Assembly (NCBI GenBank): GCA_019915135.1
Contig: JAHLMK010000004.1
Location: forward strand, 62,001 to 126,000
Length of the DNA stretch: 64,000 nt
Source: Strobilurus pachycystidiatus
Lineage: Eukaryota > Basidiomycota > Agaricomycetes > Agaricales > Physalacriaceae
Reading direction: 5' to 3'
Positions 23,643-33,345 of this stretch are shown here, one piece after another (within the stretch, counting starts at the first letter, position 1; each line of letters begins with the position of its first letter). The position numbers and the translations under genes are program-made. The notes beneath the pieces are model-generated. The model had not been told where the DNA came from. It saw nothing but the letters and a program-made list of their open reading frames with translations, and made no database searches.

Positions 23643-24980
23643 ATGTCAGACGTGCCTATGGATATCGACACCGCTGTTCCCGCGACTATAAACACCCTCC
23701 CATTCGAACTCATATCCTCCATCTTCCTCTTCGCCCGCCACTCCTCTGCGCCAGGGCTATATGAGCTGCATTCACGCGCCCTTACTCAGCGCGTCCCATT
23801 CACCCTCTCCCATGTTTCATCGTACTTCCGCGCCGTCGCGTTTTCTCTCCCTGAGCTCTGGGATGGTGTTCTCGTCAACCCTGGCATGCTCAGTACCTTG
23901 AGCGATCCCGCCTCCCTGCTCTACCACTCGCTTAACATGGCCAGCGCCGGGGGTCGACGCGGTTTTAGGTTTTCGTGGCGCGTGTCCGTCGTCAAATCAA
24001 ACCCTCTTCACATGACTGTACTTCAGACGCTTTTCTCCCTCCTTCTCAATCACGCACATCTCTGGCAGTCTGCGGAGCTGGAAGTTCCAGTTGAAGTTGC
24101 GCCCCTTCTCTCGCAACTCCGTGGGCACCTTCCGAGGCTCGAGGAGCTCAGCGTCGCGTGTTACAACACGGCTGTCCGTTCTATCGAAGGATTCGAGGAT
24201 GCGCCCTGCCTGACACACGTCGGCGTTCTTGGCATGGGCGGCGGAACGCGCTTCGTGTTTCCGCATGACCATGTTCGGTGGTTTGTTGACCGCCGTCTCA
24301 CTGGAGGCGCACAGTCAAGCGACGAGGTACGCGACATGCTGAACCTGGAGAAACTTGAGAGCGCAGCGTTCAGCACCTCGCCCGGAGAAGACGTCATCCT
24401 CCCAAAGGTCGAGAGCATGGTTGTCTGTGATACAGCGTTTCGTGGAGCTTTGCACACTCCTTGTCTACATGAACTCACGATCCGCCCCAACCGCATGGGG
24501 GAGAGCGAGCTGAGCGGAGTGTTGCGGGCCATTGAGGACTCCGGCTGTGCTTTGCGAGTGCTCAACGTGACTCCTGACCTGTTTCTCCTACCCATCCTGG
24601 ATCTTTCCTCCTCTCTTGAAGAGCTCAACATCACCTTCTCATCTTGGCTACACGATCAAACGTACATTGTCAAATCCATCTTCGACCGTATGGCTCACGA
24701 ACCCACATTCCTTCCTCGTCTACAGCGGTTGAACATCAACCGCTGCGACCGTCCCTACGTGAGCGGGGATGAACCAACATGTCCCTGTAACGAAGATCTC
24801 ATCTCCATGTTGACCCAGAGGATGTCTTCACTGAAGAGCGTCGCCATCGACATCTGGGGCACTGTAAGGAAGGATTGTGTGGCGGAGATGCAGCTCGAAA
24901 GTTTGCGCGACATCAGGAGTCGAGGTTTGGACTTGTCGCTGAGGGCAAACGACTTCGGCACAAGTATGCGTTATGTATGA
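23643..24980 (+). CDS. F-box-like protein with LRR-type C-terminus
   Basis: An intronless frame of 445 residues starts at ATG 23643 in the order expected of basidiomycete F-box proteins. After a short acidic leader, residues about 15-70 contain INTLPFELISSIFLFARHSS and then RVPFTLSHVSSYFRAVAFSLPELWDGV, a degenerate F-box that in the family binds Skp1. The rest carries irregular leucine-rich stretches such as LPRLEELSVACY, LHELTIRP, LEELNITF and LPRLQRLNINRC, likely the substrate-binding part of an SCF ubiquitin ligase. Mushroom genomes hold hundreds of such genes, so the target cannot be inferred. Confidence 0.85.
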   Translation: MSDVPMDIDTAVPATINTLPFELISSIFLFARHSSAPGLYELHSRALTQRVPFTLSHVSSYFRAVAFSLPELWDGVLVNPGMLSTLSDPASLLYHSLNMASAGGRRGFRFSWRVSVVKSNPLHMTVLQTLFSLLLNHAHLWQSAELEVPVEVAPLLSQLRGHLPRLEELSVACYNTAVRSIEGFEDAPCLTHVGVLGMGGGTRFVFPHDHVRWFVDRRLTGGAQSSDEVRDMLNLEKLESAAFSTSPGEDVILPKVESMVVCDTAFRGALHTPCLHELTIRPNRMGESELSGVLRAIEDSGCALRVLNVTPDLFLLPILDLSSSLEELNITFSSWLHDQTYIVKSIFDRMAHEPTFLPRLQRLNINRCDRPYVSGDEPTCPCNEDLISMLTQRMSSLKSVAIDIWGTVRKDCVAEMQLESLRDIRSRGLDLSLRANDFGTSMRYV

Positions 24981-27008
24981 TACCTCTTTCTTTGTTCTGT
25001 CTTCAGTATTTTATACCACCACCGCGAGCCGGTATAGTTTGTTTACATTTCGCCATCGCCAGTACTTACACTAGTTCCCTTCCTCGCGCCATTAACCTAT
25101 AATTATTGTTCACGGACTTTCAACATACTGGTCTTGCTCAGTGCACCTGAGCTCCGCTACTACTACCGATGAAATGGGCATTGCCGATACACTGTCTGAG
25201 TGGCCAAGTCACGCTAAACGAGAGGATTGGAACCCCATGGGCAATCCTTCACTGAAGCAAGGATGGGAAACTCTCACGATTCCCGTTCAATATACAGCAC
25301 AAACACATGCAAAGCACGCGGAAGTCGGGATATCAAATGTGTACCGGGGTGGCGCATTCACCGAAGCCCATCGAATCGGATTGTGTGTGCAAGCTTCTGG
25401 ACAAATTCTGCCGACGGTACGAACGTAGCGTGAGAGACTTCTGGAGTTTCCTTCGGCAGTTGCTTGTTGCTGTGAGTTCCGTCTATGTAGTGTGTGTGCG
25501 CGAACACAATTCGGTGGGCAAACTTCGGTTTCCGCGGAGGATGAATTGAAGTTGTGAGCCAATACTAAAGAATTAGTGCACGTTTTGAGGCCATATCTTG
25601 GAAAGAAGTGCTGTCGCCACGATGAATAAGGTACCGGCTATGTGGCGCATCATCTAACCGACTCGGGTGAGACTGGACATCCTAAGGAAGGTTGCTATCG
25701 TGTACCCCTAAAAGAACCCAGCAGCCCTTACAAAGAAAGGTTACGAGATCAATGTGAGGCTAGGGCACGCCGCACCAGGCTGGCTATCAACGATTACTAC
25801 GGAGTCAAGAACCAGAATCGATGGGTGTTAGCAACAGCAGAAGTCTTCATGGATGTTGCAAGAGTATTCTGGTGCTCTCAGAGATTGTCTCGATGGATCC
25901 GATGCACAGACCACACTCAGTCTGAGGTTAGATTCCCAACGAATGGGTTGGCTTAGGCTGGTGACCGTCGCCGACACGGATGGCCGTAAGTATCACGAAA
26001 AAATGAGAGTACAGCATAAAGTTGTGAGTCGAGAGAGGATTTGCAACGGCGAAGCGGATGCGTTCCTCGAACTTGTTCTGTATTACGGAAGAACAGGAGA
26101 GCTAGTGTGAGAGCTTCAGTAGTCAGAACCGCGCTTGGGAGCCCTGTACAAACAGCACTTGGATGGTGACAAGACAGTCCTCTAGCCAGTTGAAACATTC
26201 GACACCGTTGTAATCAAAGCATATCGAGCAAGAGCCAAGGAATAGCGGCAATTGCGGCCCGGAGTCAGCGGACCTGGATTGATGATCGCCACAACGTGGC
26301 CTCCTCCTCTACAACAATCATGTCTACTCTTCGTTGGTCGTTTGTCGTCCTAATGCTCCCACAGTTATAATAGGTTTTGAACCTGGTTAGGAGTGCTCCC
26401 GCAGACGTATCTCTCCTCGCGTCTGTCCCTTCGATGATACATGTTCCTGGTCAGCTCTTGGTTCTCGTATGATCTTGCAAAAATTGTATCTCTTGCCAGG
26501 ATTCCATGTCTCCGTACCGGACGCTGAATCTTCGTCATTGACTTCCGATTCTCTCCCGAGCGCGTCAACTATAATCTCCCCAAAAGCCTCCTTGATGCCA
26601 AATCGTCTCATCTTCCGACTTGACCTGTTCCGCCACAGTATGCTTGTATGATCGCGGACGCACCTTCTAGGACACCACTCCCGTGCTGTCAATGACTTTG
26701 TCCGTCGGTTGGCGGCATAATGACCCCTGTTTTCCTTGTCTCAATTCGACGCCGACAAACCGTCAGTACGACCCCTCCCTTCCTCCTTTGCTTTCCTCAC
26801 ATTCTCAGAGCTCGGTCTATTCCCTCTTTACTTTTTATGATCCTACCTGAGGCTTTTAGGCTCCCAACCCGGCCTGGACTCATTTGGCTCATTTGGGCAT
26901 CATGACGTCTGTGGCGCCATGAGGTTTCGTGCATGCACGACATACGAGGAACACGCTCCATTAGCATCTTATACAACTTCTTTCTTTCCCTCACCATCAA
27001 CTTCTCTA
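24981..27008. other. Gene-poor stretch
   Basis: Two kilobases without a supported gene. Scattered short frames on both strands lack splice continuity and family resemblance. The last part holds the presumed promoter of the small basic protein gene that follows. Confidence 0.45.
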
Positions 27009-27724
27009 ATGCCCAGAATGCTTTCTACATGTCTTTCACAGACGGATGAGCTGGCAGCGCGCCGTTTGAGACGGGCCCGATCCGTTGGGCGATTACCGAT
27101 ATTACTAGAAGTCGAGGAAGAACCGCACGAGCGGCTGGATACAGACGGTGACTGGTGCTTCACTCCTGGTACGTCTCGCAACCTACTTGTTCTCTTCCCT
27201 GCGCTAAGACTGGCATGAACAGTCGCTGAGAATGCTTTTGTTTACCCGCATGGTATGTGACAGTGTCTCCTTCGACTGTCCGCGACAACTTAGGCTTTTC
27301 TGCAGTGACGATCCCTAAATCCATACCGTCTACGTCCAGTCCCAGTCGGAAGCGCCCCAGAACGAATTCTGATCCGGACGACCAAGTGGTCGCAAGCCAG
27401 TTGCCTCGTACCAAACGTCCTCGTGTATCTTTACGACGCGCAAGTAGTACTAGTATGTGACCCATTTGTCCGATGATATCGTCTCCGACTTAATGAAAAA
27501 CAGATATGGTTTCCGACGACCTGATGGTCTCGGCTCCTCGTACGAAGCGTCCTCGTCTCGCTTCGCGGCGGTCGAGCAGCAGCAGTAGGCCCTCATTTGA
27601 CCTTTGTATTGCCTCTGATCTTTCAATCTACAGGGAAGCGCACGGCTTTGCAATGGGTCAATTCGGACCGCATGGATGTCGACATGGCGCTGACTTGACT
27701 GCGCCAGCCTGCGAGGCTTTGTAG
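27009..27724 (+). CDS. Small basic protein with repeated RTKRPR motifs, function unknown
   Basis: Four exons, 27009-27168, 27223-27252, 27306-27452 and 27504-27724, join with correct phases into 185 residues. I do not recognise a family. The protein is rich in Arg, Lys, Ser and Pro. RKRPRT, RTKRPRVS and RTKRPRLAS form three similar basic boxes, each ending close to a Ser-rich patch (RRASST, RRSSSSS), which looks like duplicated nuclear localisation signals. The last two boxes sit at matching places near the end of exon 3 and in exon 4, suggesting an internal duplication. Introns of 51-54 bases with good GT-AG ends support a real gene. An additional upstream exon cannot be excluded. Confidence 0.6.
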
Positions 27725-28214
27725 AAGGTGGGTTGTTATCTTCGTAAACCTTTCCCCGGAGGCTGATACCTCGGAATCGTTATAGGTGTACTTTGTACTA
27801 CTAACAGAAGTAATTTATTCGCTCCCTTCTCATGCTTTGGACTTCGCATGGTACTATGATACTTTAATTTAATATTGATATAGAAAATATGAGTTCCCGA
27901 GACGATGGACAAAGCTAGTATACATATCTAAAAACGAGGTGCGACTCGGAGGATGACGCAGCTACTATGCTGGTACACGTCTCACGTATAAACTATGCAT
28001 GCGAACCGCAATCACCTTCAAACAAAAGTCGCCGCCATCAATGAATACTAGATGGTGGTATGAAGAATTCTCACTCGAAGCGACTCTTCCTTTCGTACTA
28101 CATGATGAGTGACGCGTCAACGTCAATCCTGACTATCTTTTGATCCCTCTGCCTATCGTCCACCACGCTCACTGTCCCACAGAGGCCGGGAGTTTGCCAC
28201 ACTATCCACTCATC
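27725..28214. other. Intergenic, nothing recognised
   Basis: AT-rich 3' flank of the basic protein gene leading into the duplicated pheromone segment. No gene or RNA is visible. Confidence 0.5.
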
Positions 28215-28474
28215 GCCGATGTTCGAGACCACTCATATAATCATCACGCCAGTCGGAGTAAAACTCAATATAACATTCACAAAAAATCCCAATGACAGAC
28301 AACCACCGGAGAAAGACGAAAAAGATGGTGGGGTCTAATAATATACAACATTCTGAATCACTTCAACAGGTCCTTTCCCTCCCTCCTGCAACTCCAATAA
28401 GGGTAGGCGGATACGGCGCGACGCTGAACTAGCGGTCAGTATCACGTCGGGTGCAGTGTTACGATATGCCCACC

Positions 28475-28588
28475 TTAAGCGACGACGCAGCCAGAGCTAT
28501 TGCCATCAGCCTCGTTGACGGGGGCAGACTCGAAGGTCTCCTCGGTCTCGACCTGGGCGACGGTAAGGGTGTACTCGAAGGAATCCAT
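28475..28588 (-). CDS. Lipopeptide mating pheromone precursor (CaaX, CVVA), left copy
   Basis: A 37-residue frame starts MDSFEYTLTVAQ and ends ADGNSSGCVVA-stop. The terminal Cys-Val-Val-Ala is a CaaX box, the signal for farnesylation, removal of the last three residues and carboxyl methylation in basidiomycete B-type pheromones. The mature peptide would be the last dozen residues or so, cut after the acidic stretch. A TATAAAA box lies about 90 bases upstream. The stop is followed at once by a GGTG donor and, further on, a CAG acceptor, matching a 3' UTR intron in the right copy. It differs from the right copy only at residues 7-8 (TL against AP), so both should make the same mature pheromone. 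Confidence 0.88.
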   Translation of the reverse strand: MDSFEYTLTVAQVETEETFESAPVNEADGNSSGCVVA

Positions 28589-28674
28589 TTGATTTGGTGG
28601 GTGGGTTGGATAAGAACGGTGAGTGTTCGCGGTGTGGATGGGTGCGATGCTTTTTTTCTTCGCGCAAAGTGCGC

Positions 28675-28681
28675 TTTTATA
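28675..28681 (-). promoter_or_regulatory. TATA box of left pheromone gene
   Basis: TATAAAA on the minus strand, followed by a leader that closely matches the right copy (GCGCACT, AAAAAGCATCGCAC, ACACCGCGAACACTCA), about 90 bases before the ATG. Confidence 0.75.
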
Positions 28682-29357
28682 GGCCGCTAGTCAGGTACGG
28701 GACACTATGAAATTTGCCCCGTCATTGTCGGTTGCAATACGAGAAGAACAATAAGCCAAGGCCCATTCCTGCAGATCATGTCCAATTTACACAAAGAGGA
28801 CAAGAGGATTTCAGACCGTTGTCTTAGATGTATATGTGCGCCTACAGTCTTGGCGCAATTTCCGATACGGCCATGACTTGGATAGATGATACAATGAGCT
28901 TTTGTTGACCATATCTAGGCACTGCGTTTTGTGTTCTGACAGTAAAGACTCGACCTGGGCGTCGTTTTAGTCGAGTTGAAACTTCGCGAGTTGGTCCGCC
29001 CGGCAGCAAGAGACATTGAAGACACAACAGATCATGTCTTCTAGAGGAGCAAAAGGCGTCGAGTCAGGCGTAGTGATCGTCGAAGTACGAGTCTGGGTCC
29101 ATGCCGCCCACGTGGCGCCTGGATGGCCGCTTCGGGTCCAAATTGAAATTCTGATTTATCTTTTCTCTCTCTCCACCGATCGTGTTCAAGACGTCGGCCC
29201 TCTAAGTCTTTGCGCCAGGAACAGGTCACGTCCGTTTCCGATCCTTCACTCGAACGAGTTTGAACACGTCTAAAAGCTCCTGAAGATCCTCATTTGAACA
29301 CGCGCCACATAACTTATTGCCCCTGCTCGTCCCCCGAGCAAGATGCGTGTCGCAATG

Positions 29358-29693
29358 CTATTTCCAACTCTGCCACCCAAGCTTGACCATTCGAAATACT
29401 GACCTTGGGCAGATGATCTCCGGTGCTGTATCCTCCGGACTCTGAGGCAGTGCGACAGCGAGAACTTTCCCATTGACTCTAGTCTCTAGGTTTAAAGTGA
29501 CTACTGACTCGGCTACTTGATCCTCCTCCTCGTTGTCCTCTGCGACTCGGAGCCTCATGCCCAACACAAAGCGCGAAGATTCCGTCTCGAACTTGACACT
29601 CCAGCGTTCAAGTTCAATAAATACAGGTCTCAGAGGCTCGTCGTGTAATAAAATTACTCTGGTATCTGCCACTTCAATTTCGTACGAGCGAGT
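29358..29693 (-). other. Open frame following the stop of the Pro/Tyr-rich gene
   Basis: Directly after the TGA of the gene at 29694-29972, and in the same frame, 111 sense codons continue to 29358. The peptide is acidic with ordinary protein composition (RVILLHDEPLRPVFIELE, GMRLRVAEDNEEEDQVAE, NGKVLAVALPQSPEDTAPE) and unlike the low-complexity upstream part. It may be the remainder of a longer gene interrupted by a stop, a separate exon with an unseen splice, or chance. I recognise no family. Confidence 0.35.
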
Positions 29694-29972
29694 TCAACGC
29701 GCATTGTTGGCTGGGTACGGATGATGCCCTGGCGTCGTTTGCATTCCCTGATTCGGGTTCGTCGAGTACGGATATGCATGTGCCACCGCTGGAAAGACGC
29801 CAAAATATGCTCCTGGTGCGCCGCTGTATGCCTGTTCGCCTTGATTGGAACTGAGATGGTGGGCGGGAAGCTGTGGTGGATAGGATTGCGATGGTGGGTG
29901 AGATCCGCCTCGTGATAGCGAGCCTTGGGGACTTGCCGCCGGATAGGAGGTTGGGATGGGTGCGTAGCTCAT
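29694..29972 (-). CDS. Small Pro/Tyr/Gly-rich protein, left paralogue
   Basis: A 92-residue frame begins MSYAPIPTSYPAASPQGSLS and continues through SHPPSQSYPPQLPAHH to a His/Pro/Tyr-rich end. It is clearly related to the product of 49836-50123 on the other strand (PTSYPAA.PQG.LS.GG..PPSQ.YPP.LPA). No signal peptide or known domain is visible. The pair sits inside the inverted pheromone pair, so both belong to the same inverted arrangement. Shared order and divergence suggest the two arms derive from one ancestral block, but the function is unknown. Confidence 0.55.
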   Translation of the reverse strand: MSYAPIPTSYPAASPQGSLSRGGSHPPSQSYPPQLPAHHLSSNQGEQAYSGAPGAYFGVFPAVAHAYPYSTNPNQGMQTTPGHHPYPANNAR

Positions 29973-30235
29973 GGTGGAAATGCTGAGTGAGTGGGAGTTC
30001 GTGGTAGGAATGGAGAGACGCGTGGATGCGATCTCTATGGGAATGTGGGATGAACCTCGAACGGTACAAGTTCCACCTTGTGGTGGAAACGGTGAGGGTG
30101 CGTTATACTGCTTTCTCTCTTTTGTACTTTGTATCCGTCCGGGAAGGTCGTATTTCTGATCCTACATCCCAGTCGTCCGGTTTCACGAGGAACTGCGCTT
30201 CTCAGATTGGGTTCTAGTCGGTACCGGGCCTGCTT

Positions 30236-31760
30236 GGGAAACTACTCGTTATGTGCCTCCACAAAGACTAGTTTTTTGCCCAATAACTGAAAACCAATCT
30301 TTCGACGCAGGAGAAACACATTCTGGCTCGATTTTGGTTACTCGCACTCATGGTAAAAAATTCTTGAGAACGCATGGATGCTCTTGTCCGCGAGGATTGT
30401 CAATGAATCGGATCCACGATCCAAGTCTAACTGGGACGAAGATCTACAATGCTTCTGATGGAGAGGCTTCCTGATGTCATGCTATGCTAGCTGCGCAGTC
30501 AATGAAAAGACGCGTCCCGTCGGCGGCAAGTATCCCGCGGAAGTGTGAAGTACTGAGCTGTGAAGCTAAACAGGTCCGTTGAACGATTTTTGGAATTTGC
30601 TGACCTCGAGCTCGTTGTTTCGTGGTCGACTTGTACCAGAGACCGTCAACGGCTCGGTGAACATGGGTGGTATACAAGCCGCTCGGAGCTACGCATCGGC
30701 CGATGGCCTTCTCCTCGGCTGTCAGGTTCTCCGGCAATGTTGGCTCGTTTTACTCACGCTTTGACTCAGTCAGAGATCCAACATCCCTCATCGCTGGTCT
30801 TTGCACGCTATAGTGCTGACAAGATGATGGAGACAGTGACTCTAAGTGAGTCATTCAAACTTAGCGCCTGGCGGCAACATGGCGAGGTTGCCGTCCGGCA
30901 TACTTAATGGCAGCGGTAAGAGACTTCCCCAGCCGCTAGGTCGGCTCTCTCGGGGTGCTAAATACAGCACGTGCCCTGGGACAGCCTTGGCTATGTGCTG
31001 ACTCGACTCGAGCCGCTCGGTCGGCACTCTCGAAGCTTATTTGCCACTGCTGCCCTGGGACAGCCTTAGCTATGTGTTAACTCCAAGTCAGCACGACGTT
31101 CTACTTCATCGGTGGGCCTTTGCATTCTGAACAAGTGATGGAGTCGGTACTTACTGGAACTGCTTACGTACGAAGACTTGTTTGTTGCGCAACAGCGAAA
31201 AGCTATCCTTTGTCAAGTAAATGCCGGACTGTTCTTTGAAGTTGAAGCCGGTACGTTTGACGATTTCGACATGAACATTCTCTGTTCTTACCATGTGTGA
31301 GACGGGTTGCTAAAGTCGGTGTGCGATGTTCGGCTTGTACCAGTAGGTTTCATTAACTTCGCTGCGAAATCGTATACAAGCCGCGCATCGCATCTACCAC
31401 GGCAATGTTGGCTCGTGTTACTCACGCTTTGACTCAATGGCAGTTTCGAGATCCCATTGGTCTCTGCACGCTGGGATGTGGACAGTGACTCCGACTAGGC
31501 AACTTGGCGACGCACACTCACTGACAGTTTCCCTCGGCAGTCTCGGGATACTGCTAAATACAGAACGTGGACTGCCTTAGCGAGGTTCTGGTTCATCGGA
31601 GAATTGTTGTTGGTCTTTGCACTGTAGAGCTGGAGAAGTGACTCCATGTGAGTCCGTGTCATTCCAACTCAGCGCCTCGCTGGCAACTTGGCGACGTCGT
31701 TCCGAGTCGGCAGACTCACTAGGCGCTCGGTCGGCATCATGATGCTGAAAACTTCTCTTC
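30236..31760. repeat. Degenerate tandem duplication
   Basis: Blocks recur in the same order in about 30236-30960 and about 31140-31560, with a third partial set to about 31760. Shared pieces include TGTTGGCTCGT.TTACTCACG, GGTATACAAGCCGC-like sequence, GACAGTGACTC and TGCTAAATACAG. Two near neighbours of about 75 bases (30935-31008 and 31011-31085) share CCCTGGGACAGCCTT and GGTCGGC. The copies are too diverged to carry reading frames. Confidence 0.6.
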
Positions 31761-32129
31761 CAGTGCCTTGAGATTCAATGGCTCTCTGGACTTTGCTCTT
31801 GGGAGAGTGATTCGGCTTGCTAGCCGCCCGATACAGAACTTCTTACGAGTCGCGCTGATGGGCCCGGGGACAAGAACTGACTTGGCTTGGTGACGGACAA
31901 TGGGAGTACTTGACTCATTCAGTCGAGTCGCGCATTCTTTGAAGCACTTGCTTTTCTTGAGGGAGCTGTGAGACGACCCAGCATCGTCGTGTGCTTTCCA
32001 GTGTCTATACTAAACTGTTATACAAAGTTCAAACTACACGGAACATTAACAAGTAACAGGTAACAAATTTAAAATTTGAAAAATTGAAATCTTGAATTGA
32101 ACAAAAAAAACTTCCCACTATCGGGAGGA

Positions 32130-32140
32130 TTTAAAAAAAT
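32130..32140 (-). terminator. RNA polymerase III T-run after tRNA-His
   Basis: A run of seven T on the minus strand lies some 15-25 bases past the tRNA 3' end, a normal polymerase III stop signal. Confidence 0.6.
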
Positions 32141-32155
32141 TCTTCAAACCACGAA

Positions 32156-32240
32156 TGTCGGTAACAGGAATCGAACCTGTGGCTCTTCGGAGTTGAATGG
32201 CTTCCACAACGAAGTGATTTAACCCCTAATCGATACCGAC
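32156..32240 (-). tRNA. tRNA-His (anticodon GUG) with 13-nt intron, copy 1
   Basis: On the minus strand 85 bases fold as acceptor GTCGGTA/TACCGAC plus A73, a D-arm with AGGGGTTA loop, anticodon stem CTTCG/CGAAG and T-arm ACAGG-TTCGATT-CCTGT, which includes the B box GGTTCGATTCC. The loop reads TTGTGG, then 13 intron bases, then C, giving anticodon GTG (His). The intron begins right after position 37, the usual place in eukaryotes. The mature sequence is the same as that of copy 2; the introns differ at several positions. Confidence 0.92.
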
Positions 32241-33345
32241 TTGTGTAGCGACGTTACCTTGGGCTGTAGTCACCAATTTAAAGGAAAAACTGTAAAGGCA
32301 CGACAACGGGATGCGGCGGGGAAGAGTGACCGTCGGGGTGGGGATTAGGCCGACGAGCGGGCGGTGGCGCCGCGCACATCAAGCCAAGTCAGATATTTTC
32401 CATTCCGCCTGCCCGCCCGCCTCAGTGCAATCCGAGGAACTGTGGACGCGATTTCAGGCAAAAGTCGTGTCCCGTCATTATGGTCTCCAATTTGAAGCTT
32501 AGAGGAGTTCCAATTGACGTTTAGAGGAGTCTCAAATTCGAAGTTGAAGCTAGAAGAGCGCGTTGTCATTGCTAGAAGAGCGCGTTGTCAATGTCATCCC
32601 GCTGTCATGGTCGATGACGCAGAGTAACTGTCGTCGTTATTGACACCTATTTGGCCCCCACGTTTCTGGGCGTGTGTTCCTTTCCTCTTTACCGTCACGA
32701 CGGGCTGGTTGCCGTGCCCACCTGCTTGCTCTCGCCAAACCCGAGGAAACGCAAGACCAGGCCAGGCATTGCGCGCAAAGCGCAAAACAAAGGGCGATTC
32801 GATCCCCGCCGAACGCAAAAGCAGAAGGAAGGACCCGAACGCAGGAACAAGTTACGACCCCCCCATCCATCCATCCAGGATCCGTTCCACCCACAAACCC
32901 GCTTACGACAGTGCGTACCGCCTCGTCAACGCCATTTCGTTTGGGTTCTGATGATTTCTTTTTTGCAGATTCCCACTTTTCATTTCCATCTCCGTCTCCA
33001 TACCATACCGACTCCGACTCTTGCTTTCCGATTTTTCATCCCACCACAGCCGTATCGCCAAAATCTCTCAGCGCGCAAATCCCACCCATTGCAGCACGAC
33101 TCCCGCGCGGAATCTTATCCACTCCAACCCGACCCGACGCCACACAATCACACGCGCGAGACACCCCACCATCCACCACCACCACACTTTTTCTGCTTCT
33201 TTTACCGCTCTCTCTGAACAAATTGAACAATCGTTTTTTTCTGTCTTTTTCCATCCACATACACAACCAAACGAGAATCCGCAGTACGTCTTGAACCGAA
33301 TTCTGAGACAGGGCGTTTAGCTGATTTGATTCATTCTACAGCACG

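Larger units (their letters stand above)
28215..28810 (-). repeat. Left copy of inverted pheromone-gene duplication
   Basis: Read on the minus strand, this segment matches 52500-53115 on the plus strand through the promoter, the coding region, the 3' intron and the 3' flank. The two copies therefore form a large inverted duplication about 24 kb apart. The coding part is nearly identical; the flanks carry small insertions and substitutions. Confidence 0.85.
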
